This document shows positions 21,827 through 34,052 of a DNA stretch of 64,000 bases, one piece after another. The stretch comes from Eleusine coracana subsp. coracana (lineage: Eukaryota > Streptophyta > Magnoliopsida > Poales > Poaceae): assembly GCA_032690845.1 (NCBI GenBank), contig CM064417.1:28148536-28212535 (forward strand), given 5' to 3'. A model generated the notes under the pieces. It made no database searches and was not told where the DNA came from. It was given only the letters and a program-made list of their open reading frames with translations. The translations under genes and the position numbers were made by a program. Position 1 is the first letter of the stretch; every line of letters starts with the position of its first letter.

Positions 21827-24761
21827 TGTCACATCCCAAAATTTTCCATTTTGAAATATGAACTGCTTTCAAAAAATATATTTAGATTTCTCAAATTTTG
21901 AAACTATTTATAAGAAACTTTGCAAATTAACAAAGATTTTGTTGGGTTGAAGTAATTGCTCTATGTCACAAATGTTTTCAGTTTTGAACAAAAACCTTTT
22001 TAGATAAGTAAAATCATTTTATTTTATTTTATTTTAATATATTGTCATTTTTTGATTCCATGTTAATTTGAGAAAATTGAAATCCTTTCAATCAAATTTT
22101 ATGAATGTACATTCTGTTTTAAAATAAGGCTCAACTATCATTGTCTCCATGACTCACGTGAATGCATCATCGAACATTTTCTTCCAAACTTATTTCATAA
22201 CATATTTCACCATACATGTTATTGATGTATCTATCTCATTTTCATCCTCATTCATTTCACCTACCGCATGGACATACCTAGACGTCAGAACTTCCATGTT
22301 TGCCCCACCTTCCATAAATATTCCTATGAAAAGAAACCCCTCCTTCCATAAACATTCTATGGAAGTAAACCCACTTTCCATAAACATTTCTATGGAAAGA
22401 AATTCCTCCTTCCATAAACATTCATAAGGAAAGAACAAGAGAATAATATTCTTTCTATATTTCTTATGCCTTTCATGTTTGCCTCCAATAAATGCATTAA
22501 TTCCTCTTAATTGTCTTTACATACTCTTCCCCCACCTGCCCCACCCCTCCTATAAATACTAACCCCTCTCCCACGTCCTCCCCAGCCCCCTCAAACCCTC
22601 ACCACGCCGCCAGGCTGCTGCCACACCACCCTGCCCTCGCGTCCAGCAACAGTTCTACCCGTTGGCTTTGGCGTTCCCGGTGATCCACCCATCCAAATGA
22701 CGCCAAATTTTACATGGAGGTGCTCCCAGATGTCCTCTACAACATATCCAGAAATCAGCACCATTGGACGTCGTATGTCTTTGGGATCTGCATCTCAATT
22801 GCAGCTGCTCCCTGATCTGGGCGAATCCAGCACGCATGATGGTAAAACCATCACCTTTTCTCCCAATCCACAGATGTTCTTGATACAAAAGATACTCCTA
22901 ATTGTGTTCCAGGGTCTTATGATTATCTCTACCATAGGGTTCTCCTAGAACGGCCCTGGAACAACGAGGAACGTGATCCGTGCTCGATCTGCCGCTGGAC
23001 GACCTCACCATGATGCAGCCAATCGATCTCCAGTATAGTTGACTTCTGAACCAATTCACCTTGCGTTTCACATGTTCCACGTCACTAGGAATATTTTTGT
23101 TCAAATTATTTCTTGAGAACCAGAGCCAATCATTAGAAACGCGCACATAGGTTTTGCACTATCTGCGCAGCCACAGTCCAGCATAAACCTCGCATATCTT
23201 TTGATTCATAACTCCAAATTAGTTGATTTTTGTGCCCAATCGATCATCTGAGCATAACCTATGGATTCATGGCATTTGTATATTATTTTCCCACTGTTAC
23301 ATGGCTGTGTATTGATTTTGTATGCAATTGATTGTGTCGATATTGTCAAGCGTAAAGACGAACACACGCAAGGATCGTCGTACGAGGACCTTCAAGACAA
23401 AGAGTTTGAAGTGGTTGAGCAGCAACAAACGCAGGATGAAGGCAAGTGTCCTTGATGCATTTTGCTCCTATTATGAATAATTATTTTACAATTGCATGCT
23501 TGTGTCAAATGAATGGGTACCTATTATTAGGGTTTACTAGTATTGCTTTATCTTGTCCTTGTCGCCTTGAACTAGAGGTTTAATTAGCTATGGGTAGACA
23601 TGCTTAGTTGATTATTGGGTTGTTGGGTTTAGTTAATGTTGACTAATAATCAATGTCATACTGGGGATAATTTGGTAATTCTTTTATCAACATGGACTTA
23701 GGGATCTCAACAAACTGGATGAAATGGATGTGGTGCCGTTGGCACATGTTGGGTGGTGGTATGCTTGTTGTAGATCCTAGGAACTAGTTCTTGGAGCGAT
23801 AACCCAGGACAACAGTGCCATCACAAGGCTGCTATGGAACAACTTGGCTGATTAATTAGGAGTTCTCCCGGTGTCGGTGCAGCATTTGGTGGAGCGGAGA
23901 ATGGAAGTCAAGAGGACTGTCCTTGTATCCGAATGGCTCAAGAGGGGGCTCCTGGGGTGATGAGCTGCTTATTGATGGGCTATCACTTATGGACAGGAGT
24001 GGAACCTTAGTGGCTAGCATGTACTGGGAGACCCTTTGTAAAAGCCTCGTAGTGATCTCCTGGCCGCACACGTAAGGAAGTGTGCTAGTGCTTGGCCGGC
24101 ATGGCAACATGGAGATTCTACTCCACCTAGCAACAGGGGACGAAATCATGACTTGTGGGCAAAGTGGCGCAACCTCTGCAAAGTGTAAAACTATCATGAC
24201 AGTTGTGCTCACGGTCACGAGCGGCCTAGATCCCTCACAAGATTAGTTGGTTATGGGATGGAATGGTTGGTATTGGTGGATGAGATTGGACTTGACTTGG
24301 ATAGGACCCCGTGGTTTGATGGTTGGGATGACCTCACCTAGTAATTAGGATGCTTAGGAAATTAAAAGCTCATGCAATAAACTCCATTAAGCCTTTCTTG
24401 TCTATAGCCCTATGTCATCTTTTCACCCACTTGCTGAGTACGACATGTACTCACCCTTGCTATATCCCACATTGCTGCTCAGCTACAAGAGAAGGATGGT
24501 ATAACCATGAAGACGATGAAGGGGACTAGGCATGCTGTCTTCCGATCAACTTCCTGTGGGAGCTGAAGGACATCAACGCTTAGTTATTCCGCTGCAATGT
24601 AATCTTTTACTTTTGACCTACGGGTCACCATTGTAACAATATTATCGATTGAATAAATATATTGTTCTTTTATCACTATAATTGTCATATGTGCATGAAA
24701 ACTTAATCCTGGGCACGCATACAGAAGCATTCGATTTCGGTCAGTGAAACCGGGTGTGACA
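21827..24761 (+). mobile_element. solo LTR of a gypsy-type element (2,935 bp)
   Basis: Starts TGTCACATCCCAAAATTTTCC and ends GGTGTGACA, with perfect duplication GTTGA on both sides (21822-21826, 24762-24766). There is no internal repeat pair, no protein domain and no primer site, so it is a solo LTR left by recombination. A TATA box (TATAAATACT) lies at 22551, with a CT-rich leader after it. An AATAAA-type poly(A) signal is near 24651. The motif GAGTACGACATGTACTCACCCTTGC near 24436 resembles a similar motif in the LTR at 59680-63388, suggesting related long-LTR gypsy families. Confidence 0.85.
22308..22440 (+). repeat. tandem repeat of ~34 bp in the solo LTR
   Basis: Four imperfect copies of a unit with the core TTCCATAAACATTCCTATGGAAAG. 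CCATA...TATGG makes each unit partly palindromic. It lies about 110-240 bp upstream of the TATA box and could be an enhancer-like array of the LTR. Confidence 0.75.
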
Positions 24762-24991
24762 GTTGACCGCCAAGTTGACTCCAGTGACCTATACATCATG
24801 AGACAAGCAAACACATTTCTCATCTCTAGCAAACTCTCCAACATCCTTAACAACTCCGGTTAGTCAAAACCATGATATGCACAACTCCTGCAATCCTCAG
24901 ATTCCCGCATTTTAACTCAAACACAGACTCAACCAATGTCAATTACTCATCACATATTACAAACCATGGCACATATCTACATGGTTTCTCA

Positions 24992-26084
24992 ATAATACTA
25001 CGACTGCCGAACATATCAGCCAGTTTTCCATGCAGTGCGTAGAGGCTGGAGCTACTGAAACATTGAAAATCAGGTTGTTTCCTCTATCTTTGTCCGGATT
25101 GACATTTTCATGGTTCGCATTGTTGCCCTAAAATTCCATTATTACTTGGACCGATCTCGACAGAAAATTCATAAGTATTTCTTTACTAAGACTAGAGAGA
25201 TGAGATTGTCAGATTTGATTGTTGTGAGGCAGAAAGCTGGTGAGTCTGTAAATAATTATGTGCAGAGGTTCAGGAAAGTGCACAACAAGTGTTTTAGTCT
25301 ACAATTAATAGATAATCATATGGCGGAGATTGCTTTTAATGGTTTAGTTGCACCCCTAAGAGAGAAGTTTCCCTCGATCGAGTTTGAGAGTCTGTCTCAG
25401 TTAGTGCAGAAGGTGTCAATCCAAGAGAATCTGACTCAAGGGGCACGGTCAAGACCAATTCAGATTAACTACCATGATTGTGAATCTGAGTCTAAGGAAG
25501 AGATAGAAGATGTCGATATGGCTGAGTGGACTAGGAACAAGGATGTTGTATCGTGTCCTTGGGTAAAGCAGAATGAACCAGAAGAAAAATATGACTTTGA
25601 CATTACCAAGGCCGATAAGATATTTGATATGCTGTTACAGGAGAAGCACATTCAGTTGCCACCTAATCATGTGATTTCACCTGCTGAAGAATTAAAGAAG
25701 AAGAGATACTGCAAGTGGCATAATTCACCGTCTCATAATACTAATGATTGCAAGGTCTTCAGGAGACAGATTCAGATAGCGATTGAGCAGGAGAGGATCA
25801 AGTTTACCAAGGGTGCTCTGAAGATTGATGGACATCTGTTTCCTGCAAATGTTAACATGGCTAGTATCGACAATATTAAAGCTTTTATTAGCCGATATCA
25901 GAAGAAAAGAGACAGGGAGCTAAAGGAGTCGCAGTTTGATCCGCATTGGGAGTGTCCATTCTTCCAATATTGCTGGGACCACAACATGAAGCTGCCTTCA
26001 ATCGACAACTATCCTGGTTGCAGTCGGTGTGCGGATCAAATGTATAGGGAAGCTCTGAAGCACTATCGGCACCAACATCGATAG
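24992..26084 (+). pseudogene. gag, C-terminal part, Tat element
   Basis: This is the continuation of the gag core interrupted at 11283. From 24997 it reads TTTAEHISQFSMQCVEAG, then a stop near 25129, then open from 25110 in an overlapping frame to 26084. The retrotransposon gag domain (MRLSDLIVVRQKAGESVNNY, LVAPLREKFP) covers residues ~30-110. A zinc-binding motif YCKWHNSPSHNTNDCKVF lies near residue 200. A Cys-rich end with CPFFQYCWDHNMKLP and CSRCADQMY is typical of Tat gag. It would package the genomic RNA. Confidence 0.85.
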
Positions 26085-27085
26085 AATAACATTAAAAGAG
26101 TCGATGGCAGGAAAAGCCGATGGTCCAGGTAGAGTATAAGCTTTTGATCAACTTGGTGCAAAAAAGGCTGAAGAAGAAGTTAAGTTCGATAAAGAAGTTG
26201 ATGAAGAGTTGCAGGAGGGACAAGAACAGAGTGACCAATGGTGTCCTTCTGGTATATTCTCTAGGAGCCAGAAATGGAGAGTTCAGAGGATCCGATGCTG
26301 ATAGATAAGGGCTGGCAAATATTGTTATGATTAAGATGATGACCAGCCGCCTAAAAAGGTTTGGAGGCCAAAGGTGAAATCACAGGTACAGGTACCTGGT
26401 GCTACAGTGGGCATGGTGATGATGATTCTGCAAGAGTTCATGGCCTCAGAAGAAGAACTATTTGCTGCTGATGATGAAGTACCTCAGTTAGTATTTGACG
26501 TCCAACAAGCAGTTTTGATAAACCAGATGAAACTAAACATCAACACTTGAAAGGCTTTATATTTGAAAGGGTTCGTCAACGGAATGCCGATGGGGAAGAT
26601 GATGGTCGATGGAGGCGCTGCAGTCAATATCATGCCAATCACCACTGCCAGAAAGTTGGGTAAGACTGATGATGACTTAATTGGTACTAACATGATTTTG
26701 CGGGATTATGGTGGTCATACTACAGCAGCCAAAGTAGTCTTGAATGTAGAGCTCAAAATCGGCAGTAAAACTATGCCGATTATGTTCCTTTTTATTGAAG
26801 GAAAAGGAACCTACAACCTTCTACTGGGTCATGATTGGATACACACAAACTGCTGTGTGCCATCTACAATGCACCAGTCTCTAGTCCAGTGGATCGGTGA
26901 TCAAGTAGAGGTGGTCCCACCGATGAAACCGTCAATGTTGCATCAGCCAATTTAGTGTCATGGTATGCGAATGATATGGAGTGTCTGTTTGGCAAGATTT
27001 GGGATGGACCAGTCAAGATTAGTACTTAGGGTCTTGATGTGGTGGACCCATCAAATTTAAAACTGTTTCTCTGATAGGCACCCCA
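26085..27085 (+). pseudogene. gag-protease linker and aspartic protease, Tat element
   Basis: 26085-26560 is a charged, broken linker without a recognised domain. The protease frame 26563-26955 has MVDGGAAVNIMP, in which D-G-G-A is the active-site triplet of this lineage, and GTYNLLLGHDWIHTNCC, the C-terminal lobe motif. Stops around 26953 and 27028 separate it from RT. It would cleave the polyprotein. Confidence 0.8.
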
Positions 27086-28621
27086 ATGGAATTTGTAGAA
27101 GATGGCAAGTTGGGGAAAGGGTTTATGTCGGTCGATGAATTGCAAGAAATCGATATAGGAGATGGTGATAAACCTAGGCCGACATTTATCAGTAAGAAAT
27201 TAGATGAGAATTTCAAAGTTGAATTAATAAAGTTCTTGAAAGAGCATCGGGATTGTTTTGCTTTGGGTTATTCTAAGATGCCCGGTATTAGCCGATCCAT
27301 TGTTGAGCATCGACTTCCTATCAAACCTGGATATCGACCTTATAAGCAACAACCGAGAAGGATCGATCCTAAGATTTATGACGATGTCAAGGTTGAGATT
27401 ACCAGATTATATGATGCTAAATTCATTAGGCCTTGCCGATATTCAGAGTGGATTTCAAATATTGTGTTTGTTTTCAAGAAGTGTGGTAAACTGAGAGTTT
27501 GTATCGACTTTCGACCATGGAATAAAGCTACTCCAAAAGATAATTATCCGATGCCCAAAGCAGCAACAGGGCATAAGATTGTTAGTTTCATGGATGGTAA
27601 TGCTGGTTATAACCAGATTTTTATGATAGAAGAAGATATATCGAAGACTGCTTTCTGGTGTCCAGGGGCTATTGGATTTTATGAATGGGTCGTTATGATG
27701 TTTGGGTTGAAGAATGCTAGAGCCATATATCAGAGAGCCAGGAATTACATTTTCCATGATCTGATTGGCAGGCTACTGGAAATTTATATTGATGATGTGG
27801 TGGTTAAATCAAAACAAATAGAAGATCATATAGCTGATTTGCAGGAAGTACTTGAGAGAACAAGAAAGTATGGTTTGAAGATGAATCCGAAGAAGTGTGC
27901 TTTCGGTGTATCGGCTGGCCAATTCCTGGGATTTATTATGCATGAACAAGGAATTGAAATTGGGCCAAAAATCATGAAGGCTATCAACGACATTGAGCCA
28001 CCGATCAACAAAATAGAGCTTTAATCTTTGATCGACAAAGTTAATTTCATTAGAAGATTTATTTCAAACCTATCAGGGAAGCTTGATGTGTTCACTCCAT
28101 TATTGAAGTTGAAAGCAGATCAGAGGTTTGTGTGGGAACCTGAACATCAAAAGGCCCTAGACGATATCAAGAAGTATCTGGTTTCACCTCCTGTGTTGGT
28201 GTCACCAAGAGAAGGATTGCCCTTCAAGCTTTATCTTGCGGCTGATAAGAAGTCAATTGGATCGACTTTGATTCAAGAACAAAATGGCAAAGACAGGGTC
28301 ATGTTTTATTTAAGCCGAAGATTAATTGATGTGAAAACCAGGTACACTGAGATTGAAAAATTATGTTTATGTCTATATTTCTCATGTGTGAAGTTGAGGC
28401 ATTATCTGCTATCGACCGAGTGTGTGGTGGTATGCAAAGATGATGTCATCAAGTATATATCGACTCCAATTTTGAAAGGCATGATCGGTAAATGGATGCT
28501 GGCATTGGCCGAATATGACCTGACTTATGAGTCTCCTAAAGCTATCAAGGTTCAAATTCTGGTTGATCTGGTGGTGGAACATTATGGTTCAGATATGTCG
28601 ATGGTGGAGCCGGTGCCGTGA
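27086..28621 (+). pseudogene. reverse transcriptase and RNase H, Tat element
   Basis: Open from 27086 to 28024, then a single in-frame TAA, then open in the same frame to 28621. RT motifs are KLRVCIDFRPWNKATPKDNY, FMDGNAGYNQIF, MMFGLKNARAIYQR, the active site LEIYIDDVVVKSK, and the thumb GLKMNPKKCAFGVSAGQFLG. RNase H follows from 28028: LYLAADKKSIGSTLIQEQ, VMFYLSRRL and TRYTEIEKLCLCL. Catalytic acidic residues are present in both. It copies the genomic RNA into DNA. The single TAA at the RT/RNase H border is the main lesion. Confidence 0.9.
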
Positions 28622-29040
28622 TTATTGTTTTTTGATGGTTCTGTATGCAAGAACAGGTGTGGCATCGGGCTCATGATCATATCGCCTCGAGGGGGGGGGG
28701 GGGGGCAAGATTTGAATTTCCTTTTACTGTGGAGCCATCGACTAACAACCAAGTGGAATATAGAGTTGTTCTCAAAGGGTTACAGATTTTGAAGGAAGCT
28801 AGAGTCAATTTTGTTGAGGTTGTTGGTGATTCGTTATTGATACTTGAGTAGCTAGTAGGATAATTTGAGTGCAAAGATGATATATTGCGATTGTTCTATG
28901 CTGAGTGTCAGAATTTGATACAACACTTCAAAGTAGTAAGATTGAAGCATGTCCCGAGAGAACATAATATAGAAGCTAATGATTTGGCACAGAAGGCATT
29001 AGGCTATCATCTAAATACTGATGGGATTACTGTTGATGTA
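28622..29040 (+). pseudogene. second (archaeal-type) RNase H, Tat element
   Basis: LLFFDGSVCKNRCGIGLMI gives the first catalytic Asp, NNQVEYRVVLKGLQIL the Glu, FVEVVGDSLLILE the second Asp, and NIEANDLAQKALGY the last Asp. This duplicated RNase H-like domain is diagnostic of the Tat lineage. A run of 15 G (28691-28705) sits in the loop after SPRG and changes its length. Stops occur at about 28849 and 28861. Confidence 0.8.
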
Positions 29041-30300
29041 GCCGATGTCGATGAGGAAGATTGGAGATCCAAAATTATCCAATATCTTAAGAATCCGACT
29101 CAACGTACACCTCGGAAAGTCCGTTACATGGCATTGAGGTATGTTTTACTTGAAGACAAGCTTTATTATCAGACGATTGATGATGTATTATTAAGATGGT
29201 TAAATCATGAAGAAGCCAAAGTTGTTATGTGCAAAGTCCATGAAGGCAGCTGTGGAACACATCAATCGGCCCATAAAATGAGATGGTGGTTGAAAAGGAC
29301 TGGGTATTATTGGCCGACTATGCTGGAAGATTGCTTCAAGTATTACAAGGGATGTCAAGATTGTCAGAAGTTTGGAGCAATACAGAGAGCACCGACATCA
29401 GCTATGAATCCAATTATTAAGCCGTGGTCGTTTATCCAATTATCCAACATCGAGCAAGGGTCATAAGTATATTCTGGCGGCTATCGATTATTTCACAACG
29501 TGGGTTGAAGCAGTACCGATGAAGAACGTGACAACCAACGACGTGATCAACTTTGTGAAGGAGCATATTATGTACAGGTTTGGTGTGCCATAGACTATTA
29601 GTACTGATCAGGGTTCTATTTTTACTTCGAAAGAGTTTTGAAACTTTGCCGATAGTATGGGGATCAGGCTGTTGAATTCATCTTCGTATTATGCCCAAGC
29701 CAATGGTCAAGCCAAAGCGTTCAATAAGAGTTTGATCGAGTTGATTAAGAGAAAGATAGATGAACAACCAAAGAAGTGGCATACAACATTGGCTGAATCA
29801 TTATGGGCTTACAGGATGGTCTGTCATGGGTCAATAAAGGTACCACCGTATCAACTAGTTTATGGACATGAGGCAATCTTACCTTGGGAAATGAATCTAG
29901 GGTCCAGAAGAACAGACTTACAAGATTAGTTACCAGCTGATGATTACAGACAAGTTATGTTTGATGAATTAGAAGATGTCGTGCAACATCGGATGAGGGC
30001 CTTAGAGAGGATTCAAGAGAACAAAGCTCGTGTGTCCAGATTGTACAATAAAAAGCTGATGCCTAAAAGTTTTTTAGAAGGATATCTTGTCTGGAAGTTG
30101 ATTATGCCCATCGGCTCCAAAGATAGTCGATTTGGAAAGTGGTCTCTGACTTGGGAGGGGCCATTTAAAGTGAGCTAATGTGCACCAAGCAATGCATATT
30201 TCTTACAAGGCTTAGATGGAGAAGAATTTAGAAGAGCGATCAATGGGAAATATTGGAAGAAATACCATCTAAGTGTTTGGGTTGGCTCATGATCTCGAGT
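29041..30300 (+). pseudogene. integrase, Tat element
   Basis: The HHCC zinc domain is at about 29225-29375 (KVHEGSCGTHQ ... CQDCQKFGAIQR). The core has KYILAAIDYFTTWVEAV (first Asp), TISTDQGSIFTSKEF (second Asp) and AKAFNKSLIELIKRKI (Glu). The C-terminal part has WAYRMVCHGSIKVPPYQLVYG and a final KWSLTWEGPFKVS. A small deletion near 29455 removes part of the link between zinc domain and core and shifts the frame. Stops are present at about 29592, 29640 and 29927. The reading ends near 30290, about 250 bp before the end of the antisense gene. Confidence 0.85.
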
Positions 30301-30536
30301 GCTTGATCACGACCGATATCGAGAATATCATCCTTAGCAGAAAAAAAATAAAAGAGGAGATGATTCACAACCGATGTTCGCACATCGTCTTCAGATGGCC
30401 AATATCAAGGATATCAACCATAGTTTAAAAAAAATATTATAAGACAAAATATTGTGTTTTGTAGAACACGGTATGACTACTCCTCTCGACAGTAGAAGTC
30501 GATGGTGTCGATTGCCTTCATTCGGAGTGTGTTGAG

Positions 30537-33500
30537 TTAAGCTGCTGCATAAGCATCTTCATCAATGGTGCCGGGTATGCTGGTTACGATGCTCCACAAT
30601 TTAAAAGCTTGCTCATAAGCCGATGTGGTAATGCCTTCTTGCTCTATAATTTCTTCTGATATTCTAGCAAGTGCGATTTCTGCATCATCTATCTCCTTGT
30701 TCTTTACCTCGAGGGCTGCCTGGAGTTCATCTCGCTCTCCCCGTAAATCGACAAGTTTCCCTCAATATCAGCTGATTTGGAGATTAGAGTTGTGTACTTG
30801 TTCTACTCTTCCTCGGCTCTCTTGTCAGCTACTTCGGCTTGGCATCTTTGCGTCGACCGATGTTCAATGCGAGCCTGAGCTTCAAGCACTTTGAGCTGGC
30901 AGAACTCGATGTACGCTACCGGTTGCAGCACTGAAACGAGATTTGTGGGCAGGTGGTCCTTGATCTCGAGGTACCTTGCTCTGATTGGGCCGGCATCTAG
31001 AACTAGCCTTTTGATTGGAATGTCGAGTCGACGACGAATGTCTTGAAGGGCAGTTCGGATTTCTGGAGATAGTTATACCGAAGATGTCCGCCTGGAGATT
31101 TGAGCCTGAAGGAAAGCATGTCAGAATGAATGGTAGTAAAATAATAAGTTGATTTAAAAGCAGTCACGCTTACTATTGTCTCTGGAGGAGTATGAGGTCT
31201 TTGAGCATTAGCTGTCGAATTATCAATAGGGATGAAAGCATGGGCAGCCGATGATAAGAATGCCTAAGAATATAAAAGGTTAGAAGATGCAAGATGAAAT
31301 GATGAAATTTGTAAGAGTAATATCTGTGCATCGACCCATGGAATTATGGCTAGTGTCGGTGAAGATGGCTCGGCAGTGTTTTGTACTTCAGCTTCATCAC
31401 AACGTGCCATATCGACATCCTGAGAGTCGATGGAGACTGTGTGCATTGAAGGCAGATCTGATAAAGTTGCACTGCTAGATCGACTCCCAGGGCTGCATAC
31501 AATTTCCTGAAAGGCAAAATTGAAGGTGAGAAGTGTGCTACAAAGAGAGAATTTAAATGAAACGGAAGACTTTATTACTGTGGCCACCGAAGAGGATTGT
31601 TCGATCGGTTCAGGGGGCATCAACTCTTCTAGTAATGGAGCTGAACAGAAATTTTACAAAGTTAGAAAAGAAAGGTGGAAGCAATGTGAGTTCAAGTATG
31701 ATTACCTGTGCAGCGTGAGCAAGCCTAGCAACGATTTCTTGAGCCAATTCCTGAAGGACGGCCGAAGTCGATAGAGTGGCATGAAGATCAGAAGAAAATT
31801 AAGGATTAGTGATATGGATGTAGAGGTTGAAAGGAATTAAAATTATTACCTGTGCTGATGGAGTGGGAGCCATCGGAGTCGATGAAGCTGCTGCGACCCT
31901 GGCCCATTTTTGTTGCTCAGCTGTCTAAGTCGATTGAGTTCTAGGGCCATCTTTTTGTTTCTTGACCACAACTTTCGAATTATTTTCTTCAAGCCTCGGC
32001 CACTGAGGATTTGAGAAGGAGTTAAAGCATCACAACCGATGTTCAGGTTGTTAGCCGTTCGACAATATTTGATCAGCTTCTTGCAATTGCTGACGGTTGG
32101 AGGAGTTATGGCCGGGTCCTGCATAACGTTGTGGTTAGTTATGAAAAGTTGATGAGAATATATTATAAAGTTAATGATAGATCGAAGAGGATTACCTTGT
32201 CCACGAAGTCGATAAGATGATGAGATAGATTGTTGCAGAATAGATGCTGCTTCCATTCATTCCACCAAGAAGTGAAGAAGTCTGATACAGAAGGTGATAA
32301 GATGATGTCGCTATGATCGCCCACCTGGATGTTGTCTGTCAGGCTATTGATCTTGATCAATTCCAAAGGAGTCTTTAACTCATGCCGAGCTCAAAGACAA
32401 TCGGTAAAGAAGAGATGAACTGGTAATTGACCAAAGCCGAGGTGTCGGGCAATTACTGAGGGATGATAAAACTCGTAAGATCGAGTTCTACACTGTCTGC
32501 CGTAGAAGTCAATAGGGAGAAGGCTGAGGGTGATGCAGGCTAGGAAAATCATCTTTGATTCATCATTGGCTATTGGATCATCTAGACGAAAAGCCAATGG
32601 ATTCTCGAAGGGCAATTCTTCATAAGGAAACCATATTTGGTTCTTTTGAACCACACCATTGAAGAAGGGCTGGAAAAACCCGTTGAAGGTGGCAGGAGTA
32701 GTTTTGCATCTAGGAGCTACCATAGCAGCTTGACCTAAAGAAGTGCATCAGATGCTTGATTCCTCGGATTCAGAAGCCTCTGTGGATGGGAAGGAGTATG
32801 TAGTGAAGGCTTTGAATTTCATGACCTTAGCAAAGTCAATATTTAGCGAAAGCTTAATGAACCACCAGGGGCCTCCTGCGTCGATGGTTTGATTAAGCTG
32901 CAAATTTACAGCAACCCGATGAAGGAGTTGGTAAAGTGCTCCGAGTAAATAGCGGTCAAGGGGGACAGGTGTGCCATCGGCGAAAGATCCGTAGAAGATG
33001 AAGTGATCTAGCCACATGTTTAGGAATGCAGTAAGTTCTTTGTGGGTAATTGATCCTTTGTGATGGTGCTTGGGGATATATTTGCCCTAACTGCCAAGAT
33101 CTTTTGAAAAGAGTTTATATTGGAGCCACTTGGAGTTTGTTTGGAAGGTGAAGGGGTCATGGGTGTTGGAGATATTCATAGAGGTCAGCATGAAGACATC
33201 CATTAGAGAAGGGTTCATGGGGCCGTCATTAAACAAGAAAGCGTTGAGGGCATCAGACCAAAAATATGAAGCGACAGCTAAAATAGGTTCATTCTTTTCC
33301 ATATTTGCCAATGATAAAGTGATGGAATGGTCTAATTGGGCACTCAGTAAGGTTGGAGCGCGGCTTGTGGTCACCCGATGGTACCAATTCTTCCATCCTT
33401 TGACATCCGATGGCCATGACCGAAAGACGGTTTTCCATCCATCCAAAGAGGCAGTTCTGGTTTTGAAGGGGATTCTATTGGTTTTAGAATAACAAATTCT

Positions 33501-33797
33501 ATTAGATCTGAGTTGCCACAAGGACCTAAATAATAGTGATGATGATATGTGACAGAAGGGATGCAGATTTGGTCAATGAGTCCCTACAAAAAAAAAGACA
33601 AGACAAAAATCAATGCAAAGAACTACGACATGACGGGATGAGTAGGAGACACAAGAAGTTATTGCTAGTTTGTGGAATAGCTATAGTAAATATGAATCTA
33701 TCTACAATAAATAAGAACAGAGTAGTATGAATCTAAGGATTGGTGAGCCCTAAGAGGTAGAGGAAAGCGGAGGAGGAATTTACCTCAGGAACTTCAT
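30537..33797 (-). pseudogene. spliced antisense gene of the Tat element (plant-mobile-domain-like protein)
   Basis: Lies opposite to pol, between integrase and the 3' LTR. A TATA-like box at 33955-33965 precedes ATG 33797 and a donor (CTGAG|GTAAAT). Exon 2 starts after a T9 acceptor (GTAG|GGACTC) at 33583 and runs to 32196 (AAG|GTAATC), with an early one-base shift and three in-frame stops (33087, 32748, 32391). Later exons start at about 32118 (GCAG|GACC), 31643, 31508, 31263 and 31107, after CAG or TAG acceptors. Exon 2 matches the plant mobile domain pattern (VASYFWSDALNAFLFNDGPM; YHPSVIARHLGFGQLP). The C-terminal exon encodes a coiled coil (VKNKEIDDAEIALARI) and stops at 30537. Antisense ORFs are known in Tat elements; their role is unknown. 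Confidence 0.75.
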
Positions 33798-33954
33798 GTG
33801 GGGTCGCCTTTGCCCGAGGAGAGGTTGAAGCCGCTGGAGTTCGTCGGTGCTTGGTTTCGGAACCGTCTGAGAAAAAGACGTGCGTCGGCGAAGCAGAGGA
33901 GAGAGAAGAAGGTGAAAAGGTTCGAGCTCAGGTGCAAATGGAAGAAAGAATAAG

Positions 33955-33965
33955 ATGTATTTATG
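33955..33965 (-). promoter_or_regulatory. antisense TATA-like box
   Basis: The minus strand reads CATAAATACAT, about 160 bases upstream of the first in-frame ATG of the antisense gene, with a C/T-rich stretch downstream. It sits between the 3' LTR and the gene, so the antisense gene appears to have its own promoter. Confidence 0.5.
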
Positions 33966-34052
33966 AGAATGGGACGTCGGTAGGTTGCGGTAAAGACGCG
34001 CGGTAAACGAGGAAATAAAATCCGGTGCATGAAGATTTTGTACCCCGGACTC

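Larger units (their letters stand above)
11284..24991 (-). mobile_element. Ty1/copia retrotransposon inserted in Tat gag
   Basis: Coding sequence runs on the minus strand in copia order: gag, protease, integrase, RT, RNase H. Both LTRs start TGAAGGACCGAG and end GTTTCTCA in plus orientation. The target duplication ATAAT is perfect (11279-11283 and 24992-24996). When the insert and one ATAAT are removed, the gag reading of the Tat element joins as FTGQDNTTTAEHISQF. A Met-tRNA-type primer site and a polypurine tract sit next to the proper LTRs. Enzyme domains carry a few stops and a 36-bp insert, so it is inactive. It is younger than its host element. Confidence 0.9.
20207..24991 (-). repeat. 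5' LTR of copia element, enlarged by a solo LTR
   Basis: Same ends as the 3' LTR (TGAAGGACCGAG ... GTTTCTCA in plus orientation). Its own length is about 1,845 bp; the rest is a 2,935-bp solo LTR plus one 5-bp duplicate. It has the GGCAGTGCCG palindrome array (20465-20715), a 12-base G run (20231-20242) and a minus-strand TATATAAGG at 21349-21357. Confidence 0.9.

Noticed and set aside
22149..22438. ORFs on both strands across the solo LTR tandem array
   Set aside because: Open only because the ~34-bp unit lacks stops; repeats encode repetitive peptides without known features.
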